64,000 nt of DNA from Cellulomonas sp. (lineage in GTDB: Bacteria; Actinomycetota; Actinomycetes; Actinomycetales; Cellulomonadaceae). The stretch lies in the NCBI RefSeq assembly GCF_017744555.1, contig NZ_JAGIBD010000016.1, positions 18,853 to 82,852 of the forward strand, read 5' to 3'. Positions 42,465 through 56,382 of this stretch are shown here, piece after piece. Position numbers and translations under genes: made by a program. Position 1 is the first letter of the stretch, and every line of letters starts with the position of its first letter. Under the pieces are notes generated by a model. The model did not search any database. It had not been told where the DNA came from and was given only the letters and a program-made list of their open reading frames with translations.

Positions 42465-45400
42465 TCAGCTGCAGGTGGCGCCGTTCAGCGTGAACGACGT
42501 CGGGTTGTTGTTGGTGCCCGTGTGGGAGCCGTTGAACCCGATGTCGACCGTCTGGCCGGCGGCCAGCGAGCCGTTCCACGCGGCGTTCTTCGCGGTGACC
42601 GTCGTGCCGGACTGCGACCAGTCGGCGCTCCAGCCCTGCGTGACCTTCTGGCCGTTCGCGAACGAGAAGCCGAGGGTCCAGCCGTTGAGGGCCGTGGTGC
42701 CGGTGTTGGTGACGCGCACCGACGCCGTGAACCCGTTGTTCCAGCTGTTCGCCGTGTAGACGACCTTGCAGGACCCGGTGGTCGTGGTCGACTTCGTGGT
42801 CACCGACAGGGCGGACGAGGCCGCCGAGACGTTGCCCGCGTTGTCCTTCGCCCGGACGGTGTACGAGTACGCCGTCGCGGCCGTGAGGCCCGAGTCCGTG
42901 TACGACGCGGTGGTCGAGGAGCCGACCTTCGTCGTGCCGCGGTAGATGTCGTACCCCGCGAGGCCCGAGCCACCGGTGTCGGTGGACGCGGCCCACGTGA
43001 GGGCCACGCTGGTCTCGGTCACCGTGGTGGCGGCCAGACCCGTCGGGACGCTCGGTGCGACCGTGTCGGTCGCCGCGGCCTGCGTGGTGACGGACAACGC
43101 CGAGGACGCCGCCGACACGTTGCCCGCCACGTCCTTCGCCCGCACGGTGTACGAGTACGCCGTGGACGGGCTCAGGCTCGTGTCGGTGTACGACGTAGTG
43201 GTCGTCGAGCCGACCTTCGTCGTGCCGCGGTACACGTCGTACCCGGCCACGCCGGAGCCACCGGTGTTGTCCGTGGACGCCGTCCAGGACAGGGAGACCG
43301 TGTCCTGCGTGACCGTGCCCGCGACGAGGCCCGTCGGGACGCTCGGTGCGGTCGTGTCGGTCGACGCGGCCTTCGTCGTGACCGTGAGGCCCGACGACGC
43401 TGCCGAGACGTTCCCGGCGACGTCCTTGGCCCGCACCGTGTAGGTGTACGCCGTGGACGCCGTCAGACCGGTCTCCGTGAACGACGCGGTGGTCGAGGAG
43501 CCGACCTTCGTCGTGCCGCGGTAGATGTCGTACCCCGCCACGCCCGAGCCGCCGGTGTTATCCGTCGACGCCGTCCACGTGATGGTGGCGCTGTTCGACG
43601 TGATCGTGCCGGCCTGCAGGCCCGTCGGGACCGACGGGGCCGTGGTGTCGTCCGTCGGCGTGGTGGTGCCGAACAGACGGTCGTAGTCCGCGAGGGCCGC
43701 CGCGATGGCCGTCTGCGCCCAGAACCGGTGGAACCGGAACGTGGGGGCCACGCCCGTGTCGAGGGCCGTCTGGACCTTCGACCACTGCGGGTCCTGCTTG
43801 TACCAGGTGCGGATGTCGAGGAAGGAGACACCCGGCTTGATCACGTCGCCGTTGGGCATCTTGCCGGTCCAGCCGGACGGGATGTAGATGCCGTCACCAC
43901 CCGCGACGTAGGTGTCGTCGAAGCGCAGGAAGTCCTTGCGGGTCTCGTCGGACGTGATGCCGATCGAGTCCTGGTTGGACGCCCAGATCGCGTCGAGGAG
44001 CGCCTTGGCCTTCGCGGCCGTCGCGGTGTCGTTGGCCTTGGCGGCGTAGAAGAGCAGGGCACGGGCGGTGTCGCCGGCGACGCCGACGTCCTGGCCGGTG
44101 CTCTTGACGCTGACCGAGAGGCCGGAGTTGCTGCCCGGGCTCGTCGCGTTCCACGTGTCGGGCTTGCCCGTCCAGGTGAGCTCCGACGGGACCGACCAGG
44201 TGGTGCCCGAGACCGAGATGTTCTTCACGACCCACGGGACCCACTTGTCGAGGATCTTCTTCGCCTGGGCGTTGCCCGTGGCGTAGTAGAGCTCGGCGAC
44301 GCGCTGCACACCCCAGGCCTGCATGCCGAACCACTGGTTCGACGGCGGGTCGTTGTAGACGGGCGCCTCGGTGTAGCCCATGCCGTAGAACGTCGGCGTG
44401 CCGCTCGGCGGCGTCGCGTAGGCGCCGTCCCAGCTGTTCGTCGCGCCACCGGCGATGCCGCCCTCGGGGGCCTGCAGCCACTGGTAGAACTCGAGCTGGC
44501 GCGTGAGCGACTTCGCCCAGTCGTCCTTGGCCGTCGCGGACTTCGGGATGAACGCCGTGTCGTTCGACAGGACGTACGCGGTGAGCGGGTTCTGGTACCC
44601 GAAGTGCGCGTGCGACGAACCGATGCGCCAGGCCCAGCCGGCCGACGTGTCGGTCGCGCCACCCCACGCGTAGTACCAGCTCAGCAGATAGTGCTCGCTG
44701 GAGCGGCCGGAACCGGCGGGGCAGGACGGCGAGGTGCAGCCGATCTGCTTGAAGTACTTGTCGAACAGCGCGTACCGCAGGTAGTCACCCATCTTGGCGG
44801 CCTTGGCGACCGTGCCGGCGATGACGGACTGCTTGCCCTGGGCGGTGGCCCACTGGTTGGCCCAGTACACAGCCTCGATCGCGCGCGCGTCGGCGTCGGG
44901 GGCGTTGGTGTACTTCCACTGCTTCGCGTACGACGAGTCCTTGGTGAACAGGTCGAGGAAGCCGTTGGGGCCGCCGTACTTGAACTCCTCGCACGACGGC
45001 TGCGGGACGGTCTCCCAGACCGACTCCTGCGGGCCGCGCTGGAAGGTGTTGATGTAGGACGTGCCGGTCGCGGTCGGGCCGAGCTCGCAGCCCGCGCCCG
45101 GCGTGGCGCCGAAGCCGTACTTGTTGTCGACGTCGGCGAGCCAGTGCATGCCGTAGACGTCCGCGTTGCCGTAGGTCGACTTGAGCTCGGCGCCGATCGG
45201 GTCGCTGCCCGACGTCACGCCGCTGTTGAGCTGCGACGGGTAGCTGCTCGGGTGGTTGAACTCCGAGGCGTACGTGGCGGGGCTCGACGGGTTGTAGAAC
45301 GAGTTCGTCGGCTGGTCCGCGCTCGTCGGGATCATGTACTTCTCGAGCGTGTCCCACGCGGTGTTCACGCGCGTGAAGTCGCCGGTCACCTGGCCGTACA

Positions 45401-45749
45401 GCGCCTCGAGCCACACCCAGTAGGAGTACGCCTCGGACGTGGTCTCGTGACCGTAGTCCGGGGCCTCGACGATGAGCGTCTCGACGGAGTGGTACGGGAT
45501 GCCCTGGGGGCTGAAGTACCCGTTGGCCGGGTCCTTGATCTTCTCGTACTGCGCGAGGAACCGCTGCGCGTACTCCCCGGTGGCCGCTAGCTTGACCGGC
45601 GCCGCCGCGGGGACGGTGATCGTGGCGGGCAGGGACCCGCCGCCGGTCGCGGCGAGCGCGGGCTGCATGCCCGCGACCGCCAGGAGCGACGAGGTGCCGA
45701 GGGTGGCGAGCGCCACCCAGGTTCCTCGCCGTCGGGTCAATGAGGACAT
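42465..45749 (-). CDS. Secreted GH48 cellobiohydrolase, GH48-FnIII3-CBM2 (CbhB-like)
   Basis: 1,094 residues with a signal peptide ending [10 protein letters not shown]. The processive exoglucanase GH48 module covers about 60-690; [17 protein letters not shown] holds the predicted acid Glu. Three FnIII domains (each TAPSVPTGL...VTT, about 705-985) are nearly identical in sequence. The C-terminal CBM2 has [31 protein letters not shown] and a final disulfide Cys. This architecture equals Cellulomonas fimi CbhB. ATG with AAAGG 8 nt upstream. It acts outside the cell on crystalline cellulose. Confidence 0.95.
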   Translation of the reverse strand: MSSLTRRRGTWVALATLGTSSLLAVAGMQPALAATGGGSLPATITVPAAAPVKLAATGEYAQRFLAQYEKIKDPANGYFSPQGIPYHSVETLIVEAPDYGHETTSEAYSYWVWLEALYGQVTGDFTRVNTAWDTLEKYMIPTSADQPTNSFYNPSSPATYASEFNHPSSYPSQLNSGVTSGSDPIGAELKSTYGNADVYGMHWLADVDNKYGFGATPGAGCELGPTATGTSYINTFQRGPQESVWETVPQPSCEEFKYGGPNGFLDLFTKDSSYAKQWKYTNAPDADARAIEAVYWANQWATAQGKQSVIAGTVAKAAKMGDYLRYALFDKYFKQIGCTSPSCPAGSGRSSEHYLLSWYYAWGGATDTSAGWAWRIGSSHAHFGYQNPLTAYVLSNDTAFIPKSATAKDDWAKSLTRQLEFYQWLQAPEGGIAGGATNSWDGAYATPPSGTPTFYGMGYTEAPVYNDPPSNQWFGMQAWGVQRVAELYYATGNAQAKKILDKWVPWVVKNISVSGTTWSVPSELTWTGKPDTWNATSPGSNSGLSVSVKSTGQDVGVAGDTARALLFYAAKANDTATAAKAKALLDAIWASNQDSIGITSDETRKDFLRFDDTYVAGGDGIYIPSGWTGKMPNGDVIKPGVSFLDIRTWYKQDPQWSKVQTALDTGVAPTFRFHRFWAQTAIAAALADYDRLFGTTTPTDDTTAPSVPTGLQAGTITSNSATITWTASTDNTGGSGVAGYDIYRGTTKVGSSTTASFTETGLTASTAYTYTVRAKDVAGNVSAASSGLTVTTKAASTDTTAPSVPTGLVAGTVTQDTVSLSWTASTDNTGGSGVAGYDVYRGTTKVGSTTTTSYTDTSLSPSTAYSYTVRAKDVAGNVSAASSALSVTTQAAATDTVAPSVPTGLAATTVTETSVALTWAASTDTGGSGLAGYDIYRGTTKVGSSTTASYTDSGLTAATAYSYTVRAKDNAGNVSAASSALSVTTKSTTTTGSCKVVYTANSWNNGFTASVRVTNTGTTALNGWTLGFSFANGQKVTQGWSADWSQSGTTVTAKNAAWNGSLAAGQTVDIGFNGSHTGTNNNPTSFTLNGATCS

Positions 45750-46130
45750 CTCTCGTACCTTTCTGGCTAGCGGGCGACGCCCGCAGCAGCGCGGGACGGC
45801 GGCCCGCCGTCCGGCACGCGCGCGTGGCGGACTGTGGCGGGAGGTGCACGAAGGACCGGGCCGGCGCGGGGCCGGGCGCACGCAGCGGTGCGGACGTCCG
45901 GTGAGCGACGGTCGGGACGGCGACCACCCTCGTGTCGCGCACAGGGGGCGTCCAGACTCCTAAACCTTTCGAGAGACGGTGTCTTGGGAGCGCGACCACA
46001 GCAGATGACGAGCCGCGACGCGGTGAGCGTGGGACGACGTGTGGGACGCCGTGGGAACTGCCCGTGGATGCGGTGGAGCGCACCACGGCGCCGGGCCCCG
46101 GCGGCTGTCCCCGTCGGGCCTGGCGGCCCG
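45750..46130. other. Upstream region of the GH48 gene
   Basis: No gene is seen in these 381 bp. It carries the promoter of the GH48 gene and the 3' flank of the MarR gene. A CebR-like box lies at 45985-45998. Confidence 0.6.
45985..45998. promoter_or_regulatory. CebR-like operator
   Basis: TGGGAGCGCGACCA matches 12 of 14 bases of the cellobiose-responsive CebR box TGGGAGCGCTCCCA. It lies about 235 nt upstream of the GH48 start, farther than usual for a repressor site. Confidence 0.35.
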
Positions 46131-46640
46131 TCAGCGTCGGGGCGTGTCCGGCCCGTCGAGGTCGGCGGTGACGACCGCGCACCGGTCGGCGTCGCCGTCG
46201 GCTCCCGCGTCGGCATCGGCCGTCGCCCGGGCCAGCAGGTGTCGCAGCACCTGACGTTCCGCCGGTGTGAGTGCGCCGAGCACGCCGTCCTCGGCGGCGG
46301 CGACCGCCCGCTCCAGCTCGGCGGCGGTCTGCACACCGAGCGGCGTCGCGACGAGGCGCCGCGCGCGTCGGTCGTGCGGGTCGAGCCTGCGCTCGACGAG
46401 GCCGCAGCCCTCGAACCTGTCGACGAGGTAGGTCATGACCGTCCGGTCGATGCCGAGCTGTGCGGCGAGCGCGGCCTGCGTGGGCGGCTCACCGTGCACG
46501 ACCACCGACAGCACGTGGTACCCGCGGGCACCGTCGGGGATGCCCGCGAGCGCGCCCTCGACGGCCTCGCGCCACCGGCGCAGGAGGGTGCCGACGGACC
46601 ATCCCAGGTCCACCGTGTGCACGTCGGCGGGTGCGCTCAT
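46131..46640 (-). CDS. MarR-family regulator
   Basis: 169 residues. The winged helix is TQAALAAQLGIDRTVMTYLV with wing RLDPHDRRARRLVATP. An acidic Ala/Asp/Gly tail (about 20 residues) is unusual. The ATG at 46638-46640 is divergent from the LLM-FAD fusion gene, with 90 bp between them. A GTCTG-N5-CAGAC palindrome overlaps the -10 of the fusion gene, so the regulator probably represses it. Confidence 0.9.
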   Translation of the reverse strand: MSAPADVHTVDLGWSVGTLLRRWREAVEGALAGIPDGARGYHVLSVVVHGEPPTQAALAAQLGIDRTVMTYLVDRFEGCGLVERRLDPHDRRARRLVATPLGVQTAAELERAVAAAEDGVLGALTPAERQVLRHLLARATADADAGADGDADRCAVVTADLDGPDTPRR

Positions 46641-46689
46641 GCGGGGATCGTAGCGCACATGCGCTGCCGCGCAGACGAGTGGTGTGACA

Positions 46690-46708
46690 TATAGTCTGCG
46701 AGACAGAC
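46690..46708 (+). promoter_or_regulatory. TATAGT -10 box overlapping a GTCTG-N5-CAGAC operator
   Basis: TATAGT at 46690-46695 is a good -10 for the fusion oxidoreductase. GTCTG-CGAGA-CAGAC (46694-46708) begins inside it, a natural repression site for the divergent MarR protein. Confidence 0.6.
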
Positions 46709-46730
46709 GATCGAGAAGGACGGGCACGGC

Positions 46731-49004
46731 ATGACGGACTACGGCCACGAGCTGGCCTTCGGCACGTTCCTCACCCCGCAGAACGGCGACCCACAGGCAC
46801 CCGTCGAGCTCGCCGTGCTCTCGGAGCAGGCGGGTCTCGACCTCGTCACGTTCCAGGACCACCCGTACCAGCCGGCCTTCCTCGACACGTGGACGCTGCT
46901 GTCCTACGCGGCGGCGCGCACCGAGCGCGTGCACCTCTCGGCGAACGTGGTCAACCTGCCGCTGCGCCCGCCCGCGGTGCTCGCCCGGTCGGTCGCGAGC
47001 CTCGACCTGCTGTCCGGAGGACGCGTCGAGCTCGGCCTGGGCGCGGGCGCGTTCTGGGACGCGATCGAGGCGATGGGCGGCACCCGGCTCACCCCCGGGC
47101 AGGGGGTCGACGCCCTCAGCGAGGCGATCGACGTGATCCGCGGCGTGTGGGACACGAGCACCCGGGTGCCGCTGCGCGCGGGCGGCACCCACCACCGGGT
47201 CGACGGAGCCAAGCGCGGCCCGGCACCCGCGCACGACGTCGGGATCTGGCTCGGCGCCTACAAGCCCCGCATGCTCCGGCTGGTCGGCACCAAGGCGGAC
47301 GGGTGGCTCCCGTCGCTCGGGTACCTGCAGCCGGGCGACCTCGCCCGTGGGAACACGGCGATCGACGACGCCGCGCGAGCCGCGGGGCGCGACCCGCGCG
47401 AGATCCGGCGGCTGCTCAACGTCAACGGCTCGTTCTCGCCGGCGTCACAGGGCGGCCTGGTGGGTCCGGTGTCCCAGTGGGTCGACGAGCTGGTCCGGCT
47501 CGCGCTCGAGGACGGCGTCGCGACGTTCATCCTCGGCACGGACGACCCGCGCGACATCCGCCTGTTCGCCGAGCAGGTGGCGCCCGCCGTCCGGGAGGCT
47601 GTCGCCGCGGAGCGGGCCAACGCCCAGACGGTCACGGGCCACGTCCGTGGGGCGGCGGCGCTCGCCCGCCGGGTGCCGGGGATCGACTACGACGCGGTAC
47701 CGCGCGAGCTCGCCGCGGCCGCGGTGGAGCCGGGCGACCGCCGGTACGACCGCGTGCGGTCCACGTACATGCGCCGGGGCGCACCGGGCCTCGTGCTGCC
47801 CGCGTCGTCTGCCGCCGAGGTCGCACTGGCCGTCGAGTACGCGCGGTCGCAGCCCGGGCCGCTCGCGGTCCGCAGCGGCGGGCACGGCATCTCCGGACGG
47901 TCCACGAACGACGGCGGGATCGTGGTCGACCTTGCCGCGATGAACCGGATCGAGGTGGTCGACGCCGGCAGCAGGCGGGTCCGGCTCGGCGCCGGCGCCA
48001 CCTGGGGCGAGGTCGCGGCCGCGCTGGCGCCGCACGGCTGGGCGATCTCGTCGGGTGACTACGGCGGTGTCGGGGTCGGGGGGCTCGCGACGACCGGGGG
48101 CATCGGTCTGCTCGGCCGGCTGCACGGCCTGACCATCGACCACGTCGTCGCCGCCGAGGTCGTGCTCGCGGACGGCCGCGTGCTTCAGGTCGACGACGAG
48201 CACCACCCCGACCTGTTCTGGGCGCTGCGCGGCGCGGGCGCGAACTTCGGGGTCGTGACCTGGGTCGAGGTCGAGGCGTCGGCCGTGCCCGACGTCGTCT
48301 ACTCGACCATGACGTTCGACGCGTCCGACGTCGGCGGGCTCCTCGACGCGTGGGGCACGCTCGTGCAGGACTCCCCCCGCGAGCTGACGAGCTTCCTGCA
48401 CGTCAGCCCCGGGCACGGACGCCGAGGTCAGGCCGTGGCACGGGCGATGTCGGTGTTCGCGAGCGACGACACCGCGGCGGCCGTCGCCGCGCTCGAGCCG
48501 ATGCTCGGCGTGGCGCCGGTGCTCGACCAGTCCGCGCAGCTCGTGCCCTACGCGGGGATCGTGCACCCGGTCGCCCGCCACCACGACGGCGGCGCGGCGC
48601 CGAGCAGCCGGTCGGGCCTTCTCGAGCGCATGACCCCTGAGGCGGCCCGGGCGCTCGACACGTTCGCGGCGTCGGACGACGTCATGCTGCTGCAGCTGCG
48701 CTCGGTCGGTGGCGCGATCAACGACGTCGACCCCGCCGCGACCGCCTACGCCCACCGCACGCAGGCCTTCTCGGTGGCGACGTTCGGCGCACGGTCCGAC
48801 CGGAGCGGCCTCGACGCCGCGTGGGACGCCCTGGTGCACCCCGTCATGCACGGCACCTACCTGTCGTTCGAGACCGACCCGCGCGCCGAGCGGCTGCTGG
48901 ACGCCTTCCCGGAGCCGACGCTCACCCGGCTGCGGACGATCAAGCGGGAGTACGACCCCGACCATGTGTTCGACCAGAACTTCCCGATCCCGCCGGCCGA
49001 CTGA
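46731..49004 (+). CDS. Fusion of LLM flavin monooxygenase-type and FAD-linked (BBE) oxidoreductase
   Basis: 757 residues. Residues ~1-290 are a luciferase-like (F420/FMN) TIM-barrel: FQDHPYQPAFLDTW, ANVVNLPLRPPAVLARSVAS and LGLGAGAFWDAIEAMGG. Residues ~320-757 are a PCMH-type FAD oxidase: AVRSGGHGISGRS has the His used for covalent FAD, GGLATTGGIGLLGR follows, and the C-terminal YDPDHVFDQNFPI is the BBE ending. The second covalent Cys is absent. Both active sites look intact, so one protein may run two successive oxidations. ATG with AAGGACGGGC upstream; under MarR control. Confidence 0.88.
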   Translation: MTDYGHELAFGTFLTPQNGDPQAPVELAVLSEQAGLDLVTFQDHPYQPAFLDTWTLLSYAAARTERVHLSANVVNLPLRPPAVLARSVASLDLLSGGRVELGLGAGAFWDAIEAMGGTRLTPGQGVDALSEAIDVIRGVWDTSTRVPLRAGGTHHRVDGAKRGPAPAHDVGIWLGAYKPRMLRLVGTKADGWLPSLGYLQPGDLARGNTAIDDAARAAGRDPREIRRLLNVNGSFSPASQGGLVGPVSQWVDELVRLALEDGVATFILGTDDPRDIRLFAEQVAPAVREAVAAERANAQTVTGHVRGAAALARRVPGIDYDAVPRELAAAAVEPGDRRYDRVRSTYMRRGAPGLVLPASSAAEVALAVEYARSQPGPLAVRSGGHGISGRSTNDGGIVVDLAAMNRIEVVDAGSRRVRLGAGATWGEVAAALAPHGWAISSGDYGGVGVGGLATTGGIGLLGRLHGLTIDHVVAAEVVLADGRVLQVDDEHHPDLFWALRGAGANFGVVTWVEVEASAVPDVVYSTMTFDASDVGGLLDAWGTLVQDSPRELTSFLHVSPGHGRRGQAVARAMSVFASDDTAAAVAALEPMLGVAPVLDQSAQLVPYAGIVHPVARHHDGGAAPSSRSGLLERMTPEAARALDTFAASDDVMLLQLRSVGGAINDVDPAATAYAHRTQAFSVATFGARSDRSGLDAAWDALVHPVMHGTYLSFETDPRAERLLDAFPEPTLTRLRTIKREYDPDHVFDQNFPIPPAD

Positions 49005-49229
49005 CGGGGCCACGGACCGGGTCGGTCACCCCGACCGACCTGCGAACACACCTGTCCGACCGCCCGCGACGACGGCTGCAGGACCGTTCCGTCAGAGCCG
49101 AAGGTGACAGACCGCACGGCCCACATGACGAGACGGATTAGGACAGATCGCCCGACGTGATGTCAGGGTGGAAGTGCGCCCGGCCGCGATGCCGAGGACC
49201 CCTCGTCACCGACATCGCAGGAGGCCCCC

Positions 49230-50012
49230 GTGCGCACCACCCGACTCGCCCGTGCCCTGACCGCTGCTCTCGTCGTCGCCGCGGCGGCCGCGGGATGCAC
49301 CACCGCCGGCGTCGCGGCGCAGGACGCACCGAGACCGACCAGGTCGGCATCCGACCCGCAGGCCGCCCACCTCACGTGGGAGCAGCTCACCCCCGACACC
49401 CTCGTACCGCGGCTCTCCGAGTCCATGCTCGCGGCGCGGTCGCTCACGTGGACGACGCGCACGACCGGCCCCACCGGACCCGTCGAGAACGTCGTCGACG
49501 TCGACATGGTCAGGTCGAACAACCGGGTCAGCGCGACGATCCCCGGAGGGGCCGTCGAGGTCCGCTCGGTCGACGGCCGGCGCTTCGTGCGTGCCCCCGC
49601 GACCCACGGCAAGTACTTCGACGACACCAAGGGCGACGCGGGCCTGCCGGTGCCCGCAGTGAGCGTGGACCCCGTCAGGCCCGTCCGCGCGCTCTACGGC
49701 GCCGTCATCGCCGTGCGGATCGCCGGCCCGCGGACCGACGTGAACGGTGTGCCTGCCCAGCCGTACGACGTCGTCGTCGCCACGTCGCGCCTCACGGACG
49801 GACTCGGGGACCTCGGCGGGGGCGTCCCGCGCGAGCAGCTCCCGGCGACCGTGACCCTCGGCTTCTGGGTCGACCAGCAGAACCGGCTGGTCAAGGCGAC
49901 GTCGAACATCGCGGGCACGCCCGTCGAGATGACGTTCACGAGCTGGGGCGCGGACGCCGGCATCACGGCACCGACGGAGGACCAGCTCACGAACGTCCTG
50001 TCCGGCACCTGA
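49230..50012 (+). CDS. Lipoprotein, LppX/LprG-like beta-domain candidate
   Basis: 260 residues. The lipobox AAAGC at about residue 22 follows a basic, Ala-rich leader. The remainder (LVPRLSESMLAARSLTWTTR, then repeated beta strands and FWVDQQNRLVKATSNIAG) recalls the half-barrel of LppX/LprAFG lipid-binding lipoproteins, but identity is weak and I cannot separate it from a generic lipoprotein. GTG with AGGAGG 8 nt upstream. No operon partner; the 225-bp spacer before it holds no gene. Confidence 0.7.
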   Translation: MRTTRLARALTAALVVAAAAAGCTTAGVAAQDAPRPTRSASDPQAAHLTWEQLTPDTLVPRLSESMLAARSLTWTTRTTGPTGPVENVVDVDMVRSNNRVSATIPGGAVEVRSVDGRRFVRAPATHGKYFDDTKGDAGLPVPAVSVDPVRPVRALYGAVIAVRIAGPRTDVNGVPAQPYDVVVATSRLTDGLGDLGGGVPREQLPATVTLGFWVDQQNRLVKATSNIAGTPVEMTFTSWGADAGITAPTEDQLTNVLSGT

Positions 50013-50047
50013 CAGGGGCGGACTGAGGCCGTGCGTCGGCAGGGACG

Positions 50048-50089
50048 ACGAACCCCGCCCCCCTCGGACGACCGGGAGGCGGGGTTCGT
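50048..50089. terminator. Convergent terminator between the lipoprotein gene and asd
   Basis: ACGAACCCCGCC pairs perfectly with GGCGGGGTTCGT (12 bp, 18-nt loop), 14 nt before the asd stop. Confidence 0.85.
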
Positions 50090-50103
50090 ACGCGCGGGCG
50101 CGG

Positions 50104-53940
<3,837 letters not shown>

Positions 53941-53968
53941 CCCGACCCGCAGACGGCCCGCCGGGGCA

Positions 53969-54014
53969 GGCGCACGGCCGGGAGGTGCCCCAGCACCCGT
54001 CCCGGCCGTGCGCC
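53969..54014. terminator. Terminator after the CBM2/Cip1-like gene
   Basis: A perfect 15-bp stem (GGCGCACGGCCGGGA / TCCCGGCCGTGCGCC) and a 16-nt loop, 29 nt after the stop. Confidence 0.85.
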
Positions 54015-54094
54015 GATCTTCGGCACAGCTTCCTCACAGAGTTCGACCACCGAAACACGGGTACGCGGCCAGGCCTGCCCGTACGTTGAGCCGC

Positions 54095-55123
54095 ATGACG
54101 AGCACCGTCGACGACGACGGCCCCGCCGCCGGTCCACCCGGCGCGGCGCCGGCCCCTTCCACCCCGACGTCACCGACTCCACCGCCCGGCATCGTCGTGC
54201 GCGGCCTGCGCCGCTCGTTCGGCTCGGTGCGCGCGCTGGACGGCGTCGACCTGCAGGCGCGTGCGGGTGCGGTGACCGCCCTCGTCGGGCCCAACGGCTC
54301 CGGCAAGACGACGCTCTTGCTGGTCCTCGCCGGCCTGCTCGTGCCGGACTCCGGCGACGTGCGGATCGGCGGGTTCGACCCGGTCACCGACGGCCGGGCC
54401 GCGCGCGCCCGCACCGGCTGGATGCCCGACACGTTCGGCACGTGGGACTCGCTGACGTCCCGCGAGGTGCTCCTGACGTTCGCCGCGGCCTACCGGATCC
54501 CGCCCGCGCAGGCGCGCACCCGGGTCGACGAGCTGCTCGCGACCGTGCACCTCACCGAGTTCGCCGACCGCCCCGCGAGCGTCCTGTCGCGCGGGCAGAA
54601 GCAGCGGCTCGGTCTCGCGCGGGCGCTCGTGCACTCCCCCGACGTGCTGCTGCTCGACGAGCCGGCAAGCGGCCTCGACCCCCGGTCGCGCGTCGACCTG
54701 CGGGTGCTGCTGCGCCGCCTCGCCGACGAGGGCCGGACCGTGCTCGTGTCGAGCCACGTGCTGTCCGAGCTCGAGGAGATGGCCGACGACGCGGTGTTCC
54801 TCTCGCGCGGACGGACCGTGTCGTCGTCCGTCGAGAGCGACGGCCCCGCACCGCGCACCTGGCACCTGCGGGCGCTCGCGCTCGACGCCGCGACGGCTTG
54901 GCTCACTTCCGTGGGCGTGACCTGGCGGCCGGACGACGACGGCGACCTGCTGGCGCCGCCGGCCGCGACTCCCGGCGGCGTGCTGTTCGAGCTCGCCGAC
55001 GACGCGACCGCGGCACGGCTGCTGCGCGACGCGGTCACCGCCGGTGTGCCCGTCCTGTCGTTCGCGCCCGCCACCGGACTGCTGGAACAGGCCTACCTGG
55101 CCCTCGACGAGGAGCGGACATGA
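54095..55123 (+). CDS. ABC transporter ATP-binding protein
   Basis: 342 residues. A Pro/Ala-rich N-terminal extension (about 35) precedes the ATPase: Walker A GPNGSGKTT, signature LSRGQKQRLGLA, Walker B VLLLDEPASGL, switch His in VLVSSHVLSEL. The signature Gly-Gly of LSGGQ is Arg-Gly. TACGTT (54082-54087) is 7 nt before the ATG: leaderless. The permease start overlaps its stop (ATGA). Confidence 0.93.
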   Translation: MTSTVDDDGPAAGPPGAAPAPSTPTSPTPPPGIVVRGLRRSFGSVRALDGVDLQARAGAVTALVGPNGSGKTTLLLVLAGLLVPDSGDVRIGGFDPVTDGRAARARTGWMPDTFGTWDSLTSREVLLTFAAAYRIPPAQARTRVDELLATVHLTEFADRPASVLSRGQKQRLGLARALVHSPDVLLLDEPASGLDPRSRVDLRVLLRRLADEGRTVLVSSHVLSELEEMADDAVFLSRGRTVSSSVESDGPAPRTWHLRALALDAATAWLTSVGVTWRPDDDGDLLAPPAATPGGVLFELADDATAARLLRDAVTAGVPVLSFAPATGLLEQAYLALDEERT

Positions 55124-56259
55124 CCCGGATGGACCCCGTCGAGCTCGAGCTGCCGCCCGCCCCCGAGCCCGCCCGGCTGCCCGTCGGCCGCGGCGGGACC
55201 TGGGGCCTCACCTGGCACGGCGTCCGGACCGTCGCCGTGCTCGACCTGCGGCAGCGCGTGCGGTCGACCCGGTGGATCGTCGCGCTCGTCGTCTGGTTCG
55301 TCGTGGTCGGCGGCATCACGCTGCTGACGACCGGCGCGCTCGAGGCGTTCAGCGCCCAGGACCGCCCGAACACCGGTCCGATCCTGTTCTCCGCGGTCAC
55401 GGCGCTCGTGCTCGGGCTCGGCCTGCTGGTCACCCCGACCCTGTCGTCGACCGCCGTCAACGGCGACCGCAACGCGGGCACGCTCGCGACCCTGCAGGTG
55501 ACGCTCCTGTCCCCCGCCGAGATCGCCACCGGCAAGCTCCTCGCCGCCTGGTCGGCCGCGTGCGCGTTCCTCGTGACGAGCCTGCCGTTCCTCGTCCTGG
55601 CGCTCGCGCTGGGCGGCACGCCGGGGTGGGCGATCGTGCGGGTCGTGCTGCTCGTCGCGCTGCTGCTGCTCGCCGTGTGCGGGATCGGGCTCGGGTTCTC
55701 CGCGCTCGTCGCGCGCACCGCCGGGTCGACCGTGCTCGCGTTCATCACGGTCGCCGCCATCACCGTCTTCACACCGATCCTGTTCGGGCTCACCTTCACG
55801 ACGACCACCAGCCAGGAGCAGGTCACCGTCTGGGGCATGCAGGACGGGTGGGCCGACGGAGACGACCCCGGCCCCTGCGAGGTGTTCACCGCCGAGCGGA
55901 GCGTGAGCCACACGGAGCGCACCTGGTGGCTGTTGGGCATCAACCCGTTCGTCGTCGTCGCCGACGGCGCCGGGACCGGCCCGCTGTCGGTCCACGGCGA
56001 CGGCAGCCCCCTGAGCGCGATGCGCGACGGCGTCCGGATGCTGCGGGCCGGGCCGCCGCCCGCGCTCGACGAGTGCTGGACCGGCACCGCCGCGCCGGCC
56101 GAGCTCCAGGACGACCTGCGGCAGGACCTGTCGACCGCGCCCGTGTGGCCGTGGGGGCTCGGTGCGAACCTGCTGCTCGGCGCGGCCGGGTTCGTCGTCG
56201 CGGTCCGCCGTCTGCGCATCCCGCAGCGGACGCTGGCCCGGGGTACGCGCGTCGCCTGA
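55120..56259 (+). CDS. ABC-2 type permease
   Basis: 379 residues with about six hydrophobic helices (VALVVWFVVVGGITLL, AVTALVLGLGLLVTP and so on) and a soluble loop near 250-340 containing two Cys. LSSTAVNGDRNAGTLATLQVTLLSPAEI is the conserved ABC-2 loop after helix 2. It is coupled to the ATPase gene by a 4-nt overlap. The pair exports an unknown substrate; the position next to a cellulose-active protein gene does not prove a link. Confidence 0.9.
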   Translation: MTRMDPVELELPPAPEPARLPVGRGGTWGLTWHGVRTVAVLDLRQRVRSTRWIVALVVWFVVVGGITLLTTGALEAFSAQDRPNTGPILFSAVTALVLGLGLLVTPTLSSTAVNGDRNAGTLATLQVTLLSPAEIATGKLLAAWSAACAFLVTSLPFLVLALALGGTPGWAIVRVVLLVALLLLAVCGIGLGFSALVARTAGSTVLAFITVAAITVFTPILFGLTFTTTTSQEQVTVWGMQDGWADGDDPGPCEVFTAERSVSHTERTWWLLGINPFVVVADGAGTGPLSVHGDGSPLSAMRDGVRMLRAGPPPALDECWTGTAAPAELQDDLRQDLSTAPVWPWGLGANLLLGAAGFVVAVRRLRIPQRTLARGTRVA

Positions 56260-56266
56260 TCCCGCG

Positions 56267-56307
56267 TGCGCTGCGTCCCGGTGCTGGATGAGCCGGGACG
56301 CGGCGCA
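56267..56307. terminator. Convergent terminator between the permease and DUF5063
   Basis: TGCGC-T-GCGTCCCGG pairs with CCGGGACGC-G-GCGCA around an 11-nt loop, 8 nt after the permease stop. Confidence 0.8.
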
Positions 56308-56382
56308 CGGCGATCCGGTCCGCCGTTCACGCAGGGCCCGTCATGCACGGCCCGTCACGCAGCGCCCGTCGGGCGGTGCCCG

